Origin: Bacillota bacterium
GTDB taxonomy: Bacteria > Bacillota > Clostridia > Lachnospirales > Lachnospiraceae
NCBI GenBank assembly: GCA_023414985.1
Contig: JAEZLY010000061.1
Span: 1-5,197 of the forward strand
Direction of reading: 5' to 3'
Length of the DNA stretch: 5,197 nucleotides
Part shown: in pieces, positions 5,186-5,197 of the stretch
Numbering within the stretch: the first letter of the stretch is position 1
Layout of the letters: every line of letters starts with the position of its first letter
Notes under the pieces: generated by a model
Told to the model about the DNA's origin: nothing
Databases searched by the model: none
What the model saw: only the letters and a program-made list of their open reading frames with translations
Position numbers and translations under genes: made by a program

Positions 5186-5197
5186 ACTCTTGTGATT

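Overview
The window looks like chromosomal DNA of an anaerobic Firmicute, most likely Clostridia and close to Lachnospiraceae. This is inferred from moderate GC, strong GGAGG-type ribosome binding sites, a Gram-positive style HPr and a Clostridia-like variant of PTS Enzyme I; no 16S or other marker gene is present. No CRISPR array, tRNA, rRNA, transposase or phage gene was seen.

Left part (1-1648). A truncated XRE-type regulator reads leftwards off the window edge. A gap of about 310 bases separates it from a divergent HxlR-family regulator with a good sigma-A promoter. After a terminator hairpin, a cysteine hydrolase of the isochorismatase family follows on the same strand with its own consensus promoter. 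A perfect 7-bp dyad (TACCCAC-N6-GTGGGTA) abuts the -35 box of this promoter, and a second 10-bp inverted repeat overlaps that box. The simplest reading is a regulator and target pair, with HxlR controlling the hydrolase.

Middle (1649-1934). The convergent intergenic region holds no gene. It is almost entirely folded DNA: a composite palindromic element (1678-1811) with several stem-loops and a small terminator, then a long hairpin (1816-1878) that serves best as the terminator of the leftward operon.

Right part (1935-5172, minus strand). Three closely spaced co-directional genes run rpoN (sigma-54), then ptsH (HPr), then ptsI (Enzyme I). HPr keeps the phosphorylatable His15, but has Arg where Gram-positive HPr normally has the HPr-kinase target Ser46. 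Enzyme I has GSSNSH around the active His instead of the usual GGRTSH, and a C-terminus about 30 residues short of the classical enzymes, while all visible PEP-site residues are kept. Coupling sigma-54 to an HPr/EI pair that seems blind to HPr kinase suggests a phosphorelay dedicated to sigma-54-dependent regulation or to a particular PTS, rather than to CcpA-type catabolite repression. This functional reading is inference; the gene identities are well supported.
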